Origin: Leeuwenhoekiella sp044542075
GTDB taxonomy: Bacteria > Bacteroidota > Bacteroidia > Flavobacteriales > Flavobacteriaceae
Assembly: GCF_044542075.1 (NCBI RefSeq)
Contig: NZ_JBITTU010000002.1
Span: 1-64,000, forward strand
Direction of reading: 5' to 3'
Length of the DNA: 64,000 bases
Made by a program: the position numbers and the translations under genes. Under the pieces are notes generated by a model. That model was given only the letters and a program-made list of their open reading frames with translations, had not been told where the DNA came from and did not search any database. The number at the start of each line of letters is the position of its first letter. Position 1 is the stretch's first letter. Positions 17,138 to 25,666 of this stretch are shown here, piece after piece.

Positions 17138-18139
17138 TTATAAGGTGTAATTTAAATGAACTCCCAGGCGGTATTTAGCCTCAACCTTACCTGAATTTAA
17201 ATTCTGACTTACCGGAAGCATAACATTTATCCCTGCGCTTAATTTTTTAAGGGTAAGTTCGGTACCTATTCTACTGAATAATACTGATCCTTCGGTATCT
17301 GGCACAGTCAAGCCATAACTTTTATTCTCAGAATATACTTCACCTGCAAGACCTATAAATGGTATGATTTTATCAATCTTCAAGGTATTGTACACTTTAG
17401 ACAGATTTAAACCATAAATGAATTGATTTCCAAAATGATAATCCTCCTTATTTTCGGTTTTTATAGTATAATTTGTCATAAAGCCTAATCCCCAATTTTT
17501 ATATCCTACCGAGTAATTCGCCGCGAGGATGTAATCAAAACTTCCTGTACCTACTTGAAAACTTGGGTTTACACTACCTTCATTATTAGAGCGATTATAC
17601 GCTCCTGTAGGTAATTTAAAACCACCACCTACTTCTAAACTGTGTTTGTATTTTGATTGTTGATTTTCAAATAAACCATCAGGTACTGGGGTTATTAAGG
17701 AATAGAATCCTAGAATGCTTAAATCTCCTATTCCTTCTATATTTTGTGAGGTCTTATCTGCAAAATTGCGGTTGTGGAAATGGTAGGGTAGAATTGCGGT
17801 CAAACTTAATTTTTTAGTTACGGGGATCTTTCCCCATAATTGAAGCGTATTAAAATTCTCTTCTACCCAAGGCGAATTATTAAAAATACCGTCACGAGAT
17901 TGATACTGTTGATATATGTATCTCACGCCTATAAAATTTTCATTACCTACCGTGCCGTATCCCATACCGCCACCAGAACTTCCGCATCCACAAAAATCAC
18001 AATCTTCTGAGGTGAATTTATAAAACGGATTTATATCTAAACTTAGTGAATCTAAAGTGGTAGTTGATTTAGCTATGCCAGAAGATGATATCGCTAAAAA
18101 TAAACTGAGTACTATTATTTTATGTATGTGTAAATTCAT
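17138..18139 (-). CDS. Outer-membrane beta-barrel, transporter-like, with an N-terminal Cys cluster
   Basis: A 333-residue protein with a signal peptide (1-23). The start of the mature part has an unusual cluster C47-D-F-C50-G-C52 followed by GSSGGGMGYG. The rest alternates amphipathic beta strands with aromatic girdles (LQLWGKIPVTKKLSLTAIL, GDLSILGFYSL) and ends in LNYTL, as in porin-like outer-membrane barrels of the phenol-degradation MetA type. It is the last gene of the minus-strand operon behind the MbnH-like protein. A role in passing or binding the metal handled by MbnP is plausible but inferred from neighbours and the Cys cluster. Confidence 0.75.
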   Translation of the reverse strand: MNLHIHKIIVLSLFLAISSSGIAKSTTTLDSLSLDINPFYKFTSEDCDFCGCGSSGGGMGYGTVGNENFIGVRYIYQQYQSRDGIFNNSPWVEENFNTLQLWGKIPVTKKLSLTAILPYHFHNRNFADKTSQNIEGIGDLSILGFYSLITPVPDGLFENQQSKYKHSLEVGGGFKLPTGAYNRSNNEGSVNPSFQVGTGSFDYILAANYSVGYKNWGLGFMTNYTIKTENKEDYHFGNQFIYGLNLSKVYNTLKIDKIIPFIGLAGEVYSENKSYGLTVPDTEGSVLFSRIGTELTLKKLSAGINVMLPVSQNLNSGKVEAKYRLGVHLNYTL

Positions 18140-18148
18140 CTTATATCA

Positions 18149-19204
18149 TTAATATTCTGAAAAACGTTTATCGTTTATGTATTCGGTATCTGTTAGAGTC
18201 TGCAAAAAAGCAATTAGCGCCTTTTGATCTTCTGCATTTAGAGCAATACCTAGTTTGCCGTTTTGTTTTAAAATAGGGTCTAAGGTTTCAGAGTCCTGCA
18301 CACCTGAATTGTAAAAATTGAGAACAGACGCTAAACTCCCAAAACGCCCATCGTGCATATAGGGAGCTGTTAAAGCAACATTGCGCAGACTTGGTACTTT
18401 AAATTTATAATTGTCAGCCACACTACCGCTTACCTCAGCTCTTCCTACATCATTTATATCTGGATAGGGAGGGAGTCCATTATTTCTAAATGCACTATCT
18501 GTAAACAAATCGGTTTTATGACAACTAGCACATTTTGATTTAAAAAGATCAAGACCTGTTTTCTCTATTGCTGAAAAGTCACCACCTTCTTCATTACGCA
18601 CATACTTGTCATATTTAGAATTTGATGAAATCATCATCACCATAAATTGAGATAGTGCTTTGAGAAAATTTTCATTATTTACTTCACCATCTGTAAATGC
18701 TGAAGCAAACAGACGTTGATATTCACTATCGTTTTTAAGTTTTGCTAACACATTAGAGAGCGTTTCACCCATTTCTACCTCATTTGTGATAGGTATTATA
18801 GGAAATAAGTCTAAGTGCGAAGTAGCGCCGTCCCAGGCAAATTCAGATAAGAATGCCATATTTTGAATTGCAGGTGTATTGCGCGTACCTTCAAGATCAT
18901 TTATACCGTGACTAAACTGATGACCGTGATGCGTAAATGCAGAACTTTGCTCATGACAAAAACCACATGAGATAAAACCATTTGCAGATAAATTTCCATC
19001 ATAGAATAATTTTTTACCCAATTCAAACCCATTCTTTGTTGGAGGATTTGAGGTTAGGTTATAACTCATTTCAGGAAAATTAGCAGGAATATTTAGCTCC
19101 AGGTTTTCATCTAATTCACTATATTCTGAATCATCATTTGTAGTGCAGGACATAAATATTAAAATTCCCAACAATACATACGCATACTTAATTAATTTTC
19201 TCAT
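18149..19204 (-). CDS. MauG/MbnH-like di-haem cytochrome c lipoprotein
   Basis: A 351-residue lipoprotein with a lipobox at C20 (IFMSC). Two haem c motifs are present: C80-G-F-C83-H84 and C225-A-S-C228-H229. It has the family signature APYMHDGRFGSL near 290-301. Size and layout fit the bacterial cytochrome c peroxidase/MauG family. Immediately upstream, on the same strand, lies an MbnP-family gene. In methanotrophs the MauG-like MbnH oxidises a Trp of MbnP to kynurenine, and this gene pair has the same arrangement. The His after haem 1 is followed by a His-rich stretch (THHGHQFSHG). A plain peroxidase is the alternative. Confidence 0.88.
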   Translation of the reverse strand: MRKLIKYAYVLLGILIFMSCTTNDDSEYSELDENLELNIPANFPEMSYNLTSNPPTKNGFELGKKLFYDGNLSANGFISCGFCHEQSSAFTHHGHQFSHGINDLEGTRNTPAIQNMAFLSEFAWDGATSHLDLFPIIPITNEVEMGETLSNVLAKLKNDSEYQRLFASAFTDGEVNNENFLKALSQFMVMMISSNSKYDKYVRNEEGGDFSAIEKTGLDLFKSKCASCHKTDLFTDSAFRNNGLPPYPDINDVGRAEVSGSVADNYKFKVPSLRNVALTAPYMHDGRFGSLASVLNFYNSGVQDSETLDPILKQNGKLGIALNAEDQKALIAFLQTLTDTEYINDKRFSEY

Positions 19205-19253
19205 AACTTAAATATTAAGTGCGGTGCGCTAAACACCGCACTTTGAGTATTAA

Positions 19254-20060
19254 TTAATGATCGTGATTTTCACCATTATGCACGTGATCTACGCGAAACA
19301 TAGCAGCGGCATTTACTGCAATTTGTGGGCTTTTAACCTCATCAACCATAACAACAGATTTCTCTGAGAGTGAGATTTTATTTTGACCATCTAAAATTTG
19401 ATTTGCATCTACCTCAAGATGTACAATAGGGCTTAAATTAGTACTAACAAGGGCTTTTGTAGGTAGGTTTACGGTAAGTTCTCTGTAATTGTCAAGACTA
19501 CTACCGTGGCTTCCCATATGTATTTTAAAGTCTTTCGTTTCAGTAACAGTAGAAGATGTAAAAGTGCCTTCAAAGTTTAAAAACTTATAACCGGCTTGCC
19601 AGGACCACATCATATTTGTGGTTTCGGCTACTTGCAGAAACTCTCCTTGACCATCAGCTCCTTGAAGATATTTTTCCTGATCTACACCTACACCAAAACG
19701 TAGTGCAACATATTCACCCGCAGGTATGTTTTTCAACACTACTTCATTGAGATTAATCTCTTCGCTTACTACAAAGTAGCTCTCGTCTTTAGGGTACGTA
19801 AATTCATTACCGGCAGCATCTATAAGTACAAAGTTACTTACGATATAATTAAAACGAGTTATGCTAAGTGTCTCACTATTACCATTTGTATAGGTAGAAG
19901 AGTTAAGTAATAAATCATCTCCATTAACACTATTATCAAATTCTATAACAAGATTATTAGTGCCTGATAGATTTTCTGTCGTATCATCTTCAGATGAGCA
20001 AGAGGTTATAATAAGCCCCAGTCCTAAAACTAGATATTTAAATGTTTTAAAAGTTTTCAT
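19254..20060 (-). CDS. MbnP-family copper-binding lipoprotein
   Basis: The start was chosen at 20060 (MKTFKTFKY), since the first 24 codons of the longer frame from 20132 do not form a signal and the chosen start gives a good SPII signal with lipobox C21 (IITSC). The 268-residue protein has the MbnP family traits: an N-terminal strand NLVIEFDNSVNG, SITRFNYIVSNF, IPAGEY, RFGVGVD, the Trp motif MMWSWQAGYKF (W152, W154), and KIHMGSHG (H181). The C-terminus is a His tail (DHVHNGENHDH). In the characterised methanotroph protein a Trp is turned into kynurenine and helps bind Cu(I) with His residues. Here the partner MbnH-like gene follows 49 bases downstream. Confidence 0.85.
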   Translation of the reverse strand: MKTFKTFKYLVLGLGLIITSCSSEDDTTENLSGTNNLVIEFDNSVNGDDLLLNSSTYTNGNSETLSITRFNYIVSNFVLIDAAGNEFTYPKDESYFVVSEEINLNEVVLKNIPAGEYVALRFGVGVDQEKYLQGADGQGEFLQVAETTNMMWSWQAGYKFLNFEGTFTSSTVTETKDFKIHMGSHGSSLDNYRELTVNLPTKALVSTNLSPIVHLEVDANQILDGQNKISLSEKSVVMVDEVKSPQIAVNAAAMFRVDHVHNGENHDH

Positions 20061-20186
20061 TCTAAAATTATATAAGTTGAATAGTATCCATAACAGGATA
20101 CGTTTGATTTTAAATTCAAATTTGTGAATCACTCAATCCGCTCTTTCAAGTTGAGAAAAGCGATAGGTGATACTATTTAATATAAT

Positions 20187-20561
20187 TTAGAATGTAATGG
20201 GCGGCTTTATGAGTTTGCCTTTAAAATTTGAAGAGTCGTAGAGAATATAGGTGTCTTTAGCTATATTCTTTGATTCAATAATTACGAAGTCAAACTCCCA
20301 ATTTAAATTGTGATTGATGAAGTAAGTAATATTAAGGCTTAGATTATTTTTAGCACCTCGCTCTTCGGCATTTTTTTTCTTTGAAGCCTCGTCAGCCAGT
20401 GCTTGCATAAGATAGCACCGACCATTACAATTGAGTTCTGGTTTGTCTCTATTGACGCATAACTCATCTGCTATATAATCATAATTGAAAATATAGTCAA
20501 ATACAGGTACGACAGGCCGCATAATTAATAAAGCGGCAAAAAGAGGCCAGAAAAATTTCAA
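20187..20561 (-). CDS. Small exported CNGxCYLM-motif protein (copy B)
   Basis: A 124-residue protein with a hydrophobic N-terminus (1-20) and the signature RPxxPxxxY, YDYI, then C35, and NCNGRCYLMxALA with C45 and C49, followed by a Lys/Glu-rich helix and a C-terminal IKPPITF. It is a clear paralogue of the protein at 21043, with identical Cys spacing. No ATG fits; the paralogue alignment supports the TTG start at 20561. I do not know the family's function. Conserved Cys and the MbnP/MbnH context suggest redox or metal handling in the envelope. Confidence 0.72.
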   Translation of the reverse strand: MKFFWPLFAALLIMRPVVPVFDYIFNYDYIADELCVNRDKPELNCNGRCYLMQALADEASKKKNAEERGAKNNLSLNITYFINHNLNWEFDFVIIESKNIAKDTYILYDSSNFKGKLIKPPITF

Positions 20562-20567
20562 GAAAGC

Positions 20568-21002
20568 TTATTTATTAGTTACAACTTGTTGTGCTGCTTC
20601 TAAGCTCTCATAGGTAAAATCTTTGAGATTGTTTACTTTTTCAAGTTCTGCCTCAAGCCCTTTAATACCACTTTTAAGTTCTTGAGTAGACATTTTTGCT
20701 ACAGGAGTACGCTGTTTCACATATTCGTCTGTAAAACTGTGCATCCAGGACATCATGCGATCATCAGATTCTTGTAGATTTATTAAGACTTCATTTTTTA
20801 ATTCAGCAGAGACAATAGTGTCAGTTTTTATTTGTTCCTGTAGCTGAGAAAGCTCATTCATCTTAGGCATGATCTCGTCATGTACAGCGATAACTTCTTT
20901 GAATAAAGAGTTGTATTCATTTTGTAGTTCTGAATTTTTATTACAGGATAATGCTGTAATTAATATATAGAGTGCTACAAGCGATTTTTTTAAAATGCTC
21001 AT
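20568..21002 (-). CDS. Coiled-coil lipoprotein with Met/His motifs
   Basis: A 144-residue lipoprotein (lipobox C20, TALSC) that is almost entirely helical with heptad character. Two Met/His motifs stand out: HDEIMPKMNEL (about 42-52) and RMMSWMHSF (about 81-89), suitable for soft metal ions such as Cu(I). Similar flavobacterial proteins are often mislabelled viral A-type inclusion protein. It lies between the two CNGxCYLM paralogues, 6 bases upstream of copy B, within the same presumed operon. Confidence 0.72.
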   Translation of the reverse strand: MSILKKSLVALYILITALSCNKNSELQNEYNSLFKEVIAVHDEIMPKMNELSQLQEQIKTDTIVSAELKNEVLINLQESDDRMMSWMHSFTDEYVKQRTPVAKMSTQELKSGIKGLEAELEKVNNLKDFTYESLEAAQQVVTNK

Positions 21003-21042
21003 GGAGTATATTATTTAATTAGAAAAAAGTGTGTATTTCTAA

Positions 21043-21408
21043 TTAAGTAATGGGAGGTCGAAAAAGGGAAGATGAGGTTTGAGATATTAAAAATCCTGAA
21101 ACAATTGGAAATTGAACGGGAGTCTTTTCTGTGTATTCTGTTGAAAGATCAAAACTAGAATCTATAACGATAAATGGTAGAAGCTCTACAGAAGCAGAAT
21201 TATTTTTCTTTTTTTGACTAGATTCTTTCTCTGAAGCTTCAGCGAGGGCATTCATAAGGTAACATTTACCATTACAATTCATCTCAGGAATTTCTTTGTT
21301 TTCACAAAGAACGGTACTTATATAATCATAATCAATTATATACTCCATAAATGGAAATGCAGGTCGCAATACCATTAAAAAAGCAAATAAGATAATTACA
21401 TTTTTCAC
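21043..21408 (-). CDS. Small exported CNGxCYLM-motif protein (copy A)
   Basis: A 121-residue paralogue of the protein at 20187. The N-terminal hydrophobic segment is 1-20, then RPAFPFMEY, YDYI, C35 and NCNGKCYLMNALA with C45 and C49. The Cys positions match copy B exactly, and both end in a RPPIT/KPPIT-like motif. The start is GTG at 21408, supported by alignment with copy B. It is the first gene of the minus-strand operon. A TAnnTTTG promoter element ends only 5 bases before the start codon, so the mRNA would be nearly leaderless. Confidence 0.72.
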   Translation of the reverse strand: MKNVIILFAFLMVLRPAFPFMEYIIDYDYISTVLCENKEIPEMNCNGKCYLMNALAEASEKESSQKKKNNSASVELLPFIVIDSSFDLSTEYTEKTPVQFPIVSGFLISQTSSSLFRPPIT

Positions 21409-21412
21409 GCTG

Positions 21413-21420
21413 CAAAAATA
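21413..21420 (-). promoter_or_regulatory. Probable -7 promoter element TATTTTTG
   Basis: An exact match to the Bacteroidota -7 consensus TAnnTTTG on the minus strand, just upstream of the GTG start at 21408. No clear -33 TTG is visible at the usual distance. If it is used, the transcript has a leader of only a few bases. Confidence 0.45.
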
Positions 21421-21685
21421 TGTCTAAAGTGGGAATTATAGATCATAAAACAGGATTTTCTATTTAGCGATCAACTTTTAGTTCTCAGGCTAAAGCTAAT
21501 TGTGAATAGTGTATCTCGATTATGAGAGTCTAATATGATTTTAGACAAGAATATATGTAAAATTTTACTTGTTTAAAATCACTATTTCGAAATTTTAGTA
21601 TCGACAAAATTGATTTAGTAATCGATGAAGTTATTTTAGTGCTAATTGATTAACTAAATTTAAGTAAGCCCTAAATCATAATTAT

Positions 21686-22801
21686 ATGAATGAGATCAAG
21701 AGATTGTCAGAGCTTTTTGACTACCATATTTTAGATACTCCCGAAGAAGAAGTATTTGATGACTTGGCATTTTTAGCTTCTGTAATTTGTGATAAACCTA
21801 TTGCATTGATAGGTCTATTAGATAAGGATCGAAATTGGTTTAAAGCAAAGGTTGGTGTTGATATTGTAGATTCTCCACGCGACATTTCCTTTTGTAAATT
21901 TACGCTTGAAAAGCCTACTGAAGTTTTAGTGATTAACGACACATTCTTAGATTCAAGGTTTAAGGATAATCCAATGGTTGTGGACGGACCAAAAATTCGT
22001 TTTTACGCAGGCGCCCCTTTAATATCTCCTAATGGATTTGTATTAGGTACGATTTGCGTATTTGATACTAAACCTGGACATCTTACAGATGATAAGGTTA
22101 AATCACTAAGAATTCTTTCTAAGAAAGTTATGAATCATTTTAATTCTCGAAAATTACTTATTGAACAGCAGAGTAAAATAAATTATGATGCAAAATACTT
22201 AAGACAAATTACAGATTATGCTCCAGGGGTGCTATTTCAATTTGAATTAAGTAGGTCTACATTTAACTTCCAGTTTGTAAGTAAGGGAATAAAAAATCTG
22301 CATAAGGACATAGAGCCTGAACTTATAATTAATAAACCAGAAGCCTTTCTAAAATATGTATATCCAACAGATCGTATCATTTTTCAGGCAGATCTTAAAA
22401 AGGCCTGCTTAAATCAGACCTCATTTAGATTTGAGTTTAGGGTTTTAAATGATAAGGGTGAAATACAGTGGTACCTAGCTAAGGGTAATCCTTGTTATTT
22501 TAACGGCCAGAAAAATGGCTGGTTTGGTTCTTTTCAAAATATAACACAACAATTAGAATATCAACGTGCCATGGAGCAGATAAGCTTTGATATATCACAT
22601 ATTTTAAGAAGTCCGGTTACAAACTTGTTAGGATTATCAAATTTAATTGAAGAAGAAAAGGAACATCTTACAGACTACAAAATAAGGGAATACAGCCATT
22701 ATATACAAACTGTCTCCCGTGAACTAGATACATTTACCAGAGGTCTTAATACGATTTATGAGCAAAAGAAAGCTAGCTTCTCAAAAAAAGAAATTGATTA
22801 A
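21686..22801 (+). CDS. GAF-PAS sensor protein with H-box but no ATPase domain
   Basis: A 371-residue cytoplasmic protein. A GAF domain covers about 10-155 (RISELFDYHILDTPEE-type start, FYAGAPLIS, LGTICVFD). A PAS domain follows at about 172-290, ending in a PAC-like WFGSFQNITQQ. The C-terminus (295-371) looks like a dimerisation/phosphoacceptor helix: FDISHILRSPVTNLLGL with H305. It stops there, without any N- or G-box, so it cannot phosphorylate itself. It could be a phosphotransfer partner of another kinase or a sensor subunit. It converges with the LacI gene, 3 bases apart. Confidence 0.82.
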   Translation: MNEIKRLSELFDYHILDTPEEEVFDDLAFLASVICDKPIALIGLLDKDRNWFKAKVGVDIVDSPRDISFCKFTLEKPTEVLVINDTFLDSRFKDNPMVVDGPKIRFYAGAPLISPNGFVLGTICVFDTKPGHLTDDKVKSLRILSKKVMNHFNSRKLLIEQQSKINYDAKYLRQITDYAPGVLFQFELSRSTFNFQFVSKGIKNLHKDIEPELIINKPEAFLKYVYPTDRIIFQADLKKACLNQTSFRFEFRVLNDKGEIQWYLAKGNPCYFNGQKNGWFGSFQNITQQLEYQRAMEQISFDISHILRSPVTNLLGLSNLIEEEKEHLTDYKIREYSHYIQTVSRELDTFTRGLNTIYEQKKASFSKKEID

Positions 22802-22804
22802 AAT

Positions 22805-23845
22805 CTACGGTTTTATAGATTCTCTTCGTAAAGAAGATTCTCTTTTTATGAGTTTGCCATTTAGAATATGAGCCTTTTTAGTCTTAGTATTTTCTTTGTC
22901 ACCTAAGTGACCTAACATAATTTCCATTAGTTGAGCTCCCATTTGCTCTATGGGTTGTGCAAAAGTTGTGATAGATGGCGAGTACATTTCAAAAAAGATA
23001 TTGTCATCAAAACATGCAATGCCTAAAAACTTTATTAATTTGTCATTATGTCTTGAGATTGCTCTGAGGCCATTTTGAGCAAGATAGTTAGTTGCAAAAA
23101 AGATACTATCAATATGAGGATTATCAAAAAGAAACTGGGTAATAGCTGCGTTACATTTTTCTGCATTTGCAGTATTGTAGGGAATTTCTAAAATGTTTGG
23201 TTTTAGATCGTTTTCTTCCATTGCAGATAAATAACCCTTCCGTCTGTCATCCATTTGTATAAGATCAAGATCTATAGTGATAAAGGCAATTTTGCTGTAG
23301 CCTTGATCAATTAAATGTTCTGTGATTTCTGTGGCGCCTTCGTAATTATTTAAGGTTACAGAGTCAACATCTAGAGTATTAATTTTTCGGTCAAAAAGAA
23401 CAACCGGAGTGTCATTCTCAATTAGATTTTGTATTTCTAATTCAATTCCTGTGGGAGGTACGATTATAAAACCGTCTACTTGACGTTCTTGAAAAAGTTG
23501 AATCAAATCCTGAGTGCGTTTTGTATTATTTTCGGTACTGCAGAAAAGAACTCTATAGTCATTATTGTAAGCGATATCCTCAATAATACGACCTATTTTA
23601 GAGAAAAAATAGTTGCTGATATCTTCTACCATAAATACAAGTACTCTAGAGCTGCCGGTGCGAAGGCTTCTTGCTACAAGATTGGGCTTGTAATTTATTT
23701 CTTTCAGATAATTTTCTACTCGGGCAATGAGTTGCTTTGAAATCTTTTTTTCTTCTCCTTTTCCATTAAGTACAAAAGAAACTGTCGTTGTTGATACTTG
23801 TAAAACTTCAGCAATATCTTTTAGAGAGGGTCTCTTTTTTTTCAT
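22805..23845 (-). CDS. LacI-family transcriptional regulator
   Basis: A 346-residue repressor. The N-terminal HTH (about 5-60: LKDIAEVLQVSTTTVSFVLNG) is followed by a hinge helix region with NLVARSLRTG and a periplasmic-binding-protein-like sensor domain (about 65-335: FSKIGRIIEDIAY, VDGFIIVPPTG, DDRRKGYLSAM, ACFDDN). The effector is probably a sugar or derivative. No sugar uptake or degradation gene is adjacent, so its regulon is elsewhere or it acts at a distance. A 16-bp palindrome lies 25 bases upstream of its start and could be an autoregulatory operator. Confidence 0.92.
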   Translation of the reverse strand: MKKKRPSLKDIAEVLQVSTTTVSFVLNGKGEEKKISKQLIARVENYLKEINYKPNLVARSLRTGSSRVLVFMVEDISNYFFSKIGRIIEDIAYNNDYRVLFCSTENNTKRTQDLIQLFQERQVDGFIIVPPTGIELEIQNLIENDTPVVLFDRKINTLDVDSVTLNNYEGATEITEHLIDQGYSKIAFITIDLDLIQMDDRRKGYLSAMEENDLKPNILEIPYNTANAEKCNAAITQFLFDNPHIDSIFFATNYLAQNGLRAISRHNDKLIKFLGIACFDDNIFFEMYSPSITTFAQPIEQMGAQLMEIMLGHLGDKENTKTKKAHILNGKLIKRESSLRRESIKP

Positions 23846-24625
23846 TTAATATGTTTAAGAAAGTAACGGGCAACTATTAATAGTTGATTAACTCCTTGAT
23901 TATTAGTTATTAATTTTTATTGTAAAAATAATCTAGATTAGTAGCTTGAACTAGTATTTTGAAGAGTAATTTATTGACTTTATCGATTATAGTTAAAATT
24001 TACAAGTTAAAATTTTAGTAAATGCATTTAGTTCTACTGTTTGTAGGCTAATTAAGAATTTTTATGTCTAATTTCAATTGAGATTTCTCTTATTTCGAGA
24101 GGGGTAGCTCACTATATTTAGATTCTGTATTGCTTTTAAAAATGGTCTTTGAACATTATTAGTAATCTCATCAAAAACTCATTAGAATTATATCATTATC
24201 AATTTTTATAAGTGACTTCGCGATATTTTTATTTCTTTAAAACTAAAGGTATAAGTTCTTAAAGTGATATCATCATCTCATCAATATCCTATTAAAACTT
24301 CCTTAGTTTCTGTCTTTTTCAGCTCTATTGTAAATTAAGATTACTTGCGCAATAGGTCTTTATAAATTATTCAAATGTTATCGTAGTTCTAAGCTATTAA
24401 TTCTAGCTCATCGTTGTAATTGTGATATGACTCAGTCATTTTTGTAGTAAGCCGAAAATTTTAGATAGAAGAAAAGTATCCTGATCTTAGAAAGGCCATT
24501 TTGACAAAATCTAAGCTAGTAATACTGAACGGATATAACTAATAAACGACCACTCTAAGTGAAATTCAAAACCGAAGATATGTTTATTCTAGTAAGGTAA
24601 TTTCAATTATACCGACTCATTAGCA
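23846..24625. other. 780-base gene-free region
   Basis: AT-rich, with no open frame that looks coding on either strand. It contains the palindrome at 23871-23886 and the promoters of the divergent lacI and LLM oxidoreductase genes. I see no tRNA-like or terminator-like fold. It is unusually long for this otherwise compact window. Confidence 0.6.
23871..23886. promoter_or_regulatory. 16-bp palindrome, candidate operator
   Basis: CAACTATTAATAGTTG is an exact inverted repeat 25 bases upstream of the lacI-family start codon. LacI operators usually have a central CG, which this lacks (central TA), so assignment to this regulator is uncertain. Confidence 0.35.
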
Positions 24626-25666
24626 ATGAAAAATAATGCACAGAACAGATTAGAAAATACTAAATTTTCAGTTTTAGATTTAGTTCCTATAGTACTGGGT
24701 GCTTCTACTTTTGAAGCTATAAATCGTAGTGTTGATTTAGCTAAACACACCGAAAATTTAGGATATACCCGATTTTGGATTTCTGAACATCATAATATGG
24801 ATAGTCTTGCAAGCTCTGCACCCACATTATTAATAGGGCATATCGCAGGAAATACAAAAACAATACGTGTAGGTTCTGGAGGCGTAATGCTTCCTAATCA
24901 CGCACCCTTAGTTGTAGCTGAACAATTTGGCACTCTTGAGACTATGTATCCCGGTCGCATAGATCTGGGTTTAGGAAGAGCTCCTGGTACAGATCAACGT
25001 ACGGCAATGGCTTTAAGAAGGTATAGACAAGAGACTGTGCAGGATTTTCCTGATAATATTAATGAGTTGCAGACCTATTTTTCGATAGACAATGCTACAG
25101 CCCCGGTGCGCGCTACACCTGGAGAGGGTTTAGATATACCCATTTATCTTTTAGGATCAAGCACCTTTAGTGCAGAGTTAGCAGGTAAAAAGGGTTTGCC
25201 TTATGCTTTTGCCAGTCATTTTGCGCCCACGCATCTACATGATGCACTACGTTTATATCATCAAAATTTTCAACCGTCTGCACAAATGGATAAGCCTTAC
25301 ACGATGGCTTGCGTTAATGTAATTGCAGCAGATACAGATGAAGAAGCAGAGCGTTTAGCGACCAGTGCAAAACGATTTATGTTGGGCGTAATTAGAAATA
25401 CCAGAAAGCCATTATCTCCACCTGTAAATACTATGGAAGGAGAATGGAGTGAACTCGAAAAAATGCAAATTGAACAAATGATGCATTACAGTTTTATAGG
25501 TTCGCAAGAAAAGGTAGCTAGGGAGCTTGAGCAGTTTAAAAAAGAAACTCAAATAGATGAGCTTATGGTGATTTCTCATATTTACGATCACGCAGCACGA
25601 TTGAAATCTTATAAACTGGTAGGAGAATTATTTAAAGCTCAAGAAACGGCAGTCTATAGTTCATAA
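24626..25666 (+). CDS. Luciferase-like (LLM class) flavin-dependent oxidoreductase
   Basis: A 346-residue TIM-barrel enzyme of the bacterial luciferase-like family (YhbW/MsnO8-type). Visible family segments are FWISEHHNM (about 50-58), IRVGSGGVMLPNHAPL (about 85-100), YPGRIDLGLGRAPGTD (about 110-125) and YAFASHF (about 192-198). It probably uses FMNH2 or F420-independent flavin and O2 on an unknown small substrate. Its 3' end overlaps the convergent VOC gene by 13 bases. Confidence 0.9.
   Translation: MKNNAQNRLENTKFSVLDLVPIVLGASTFEAINRSVDLAKHTENLGYTRFWISEHHNMDSLASSAPTLLIGHIAGNTKTIRVGSGGVMLPNHAPLVVAEQFGTLETMYPGRIDLGLGRAPGTDQRTAMALRRYRQETVQDFPDNINELQTYFSIDNATAPVRATPGEGLDIPIYLLGSSTFSAELAGKKGLPYAFASHFAPTHLHDALRLYHQNFQPSAQMDKPYTMACVNVIAADTDEEAERLATSAKRFMLGVIRNTRKPLSPPVNTMEGEWSELEKMQIEQMMHYSFIGSQEKVARELEQFKKETQIDELMVISHIYDHAARLKSYKLVGELFKAQETAVYSS

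Noticed and set aside
23480..23740. 86-codon plus-strand frame inside the LacI gene
   Set aside because: Antisense shadow; the LacI protein is complete and well conserved in motif content.
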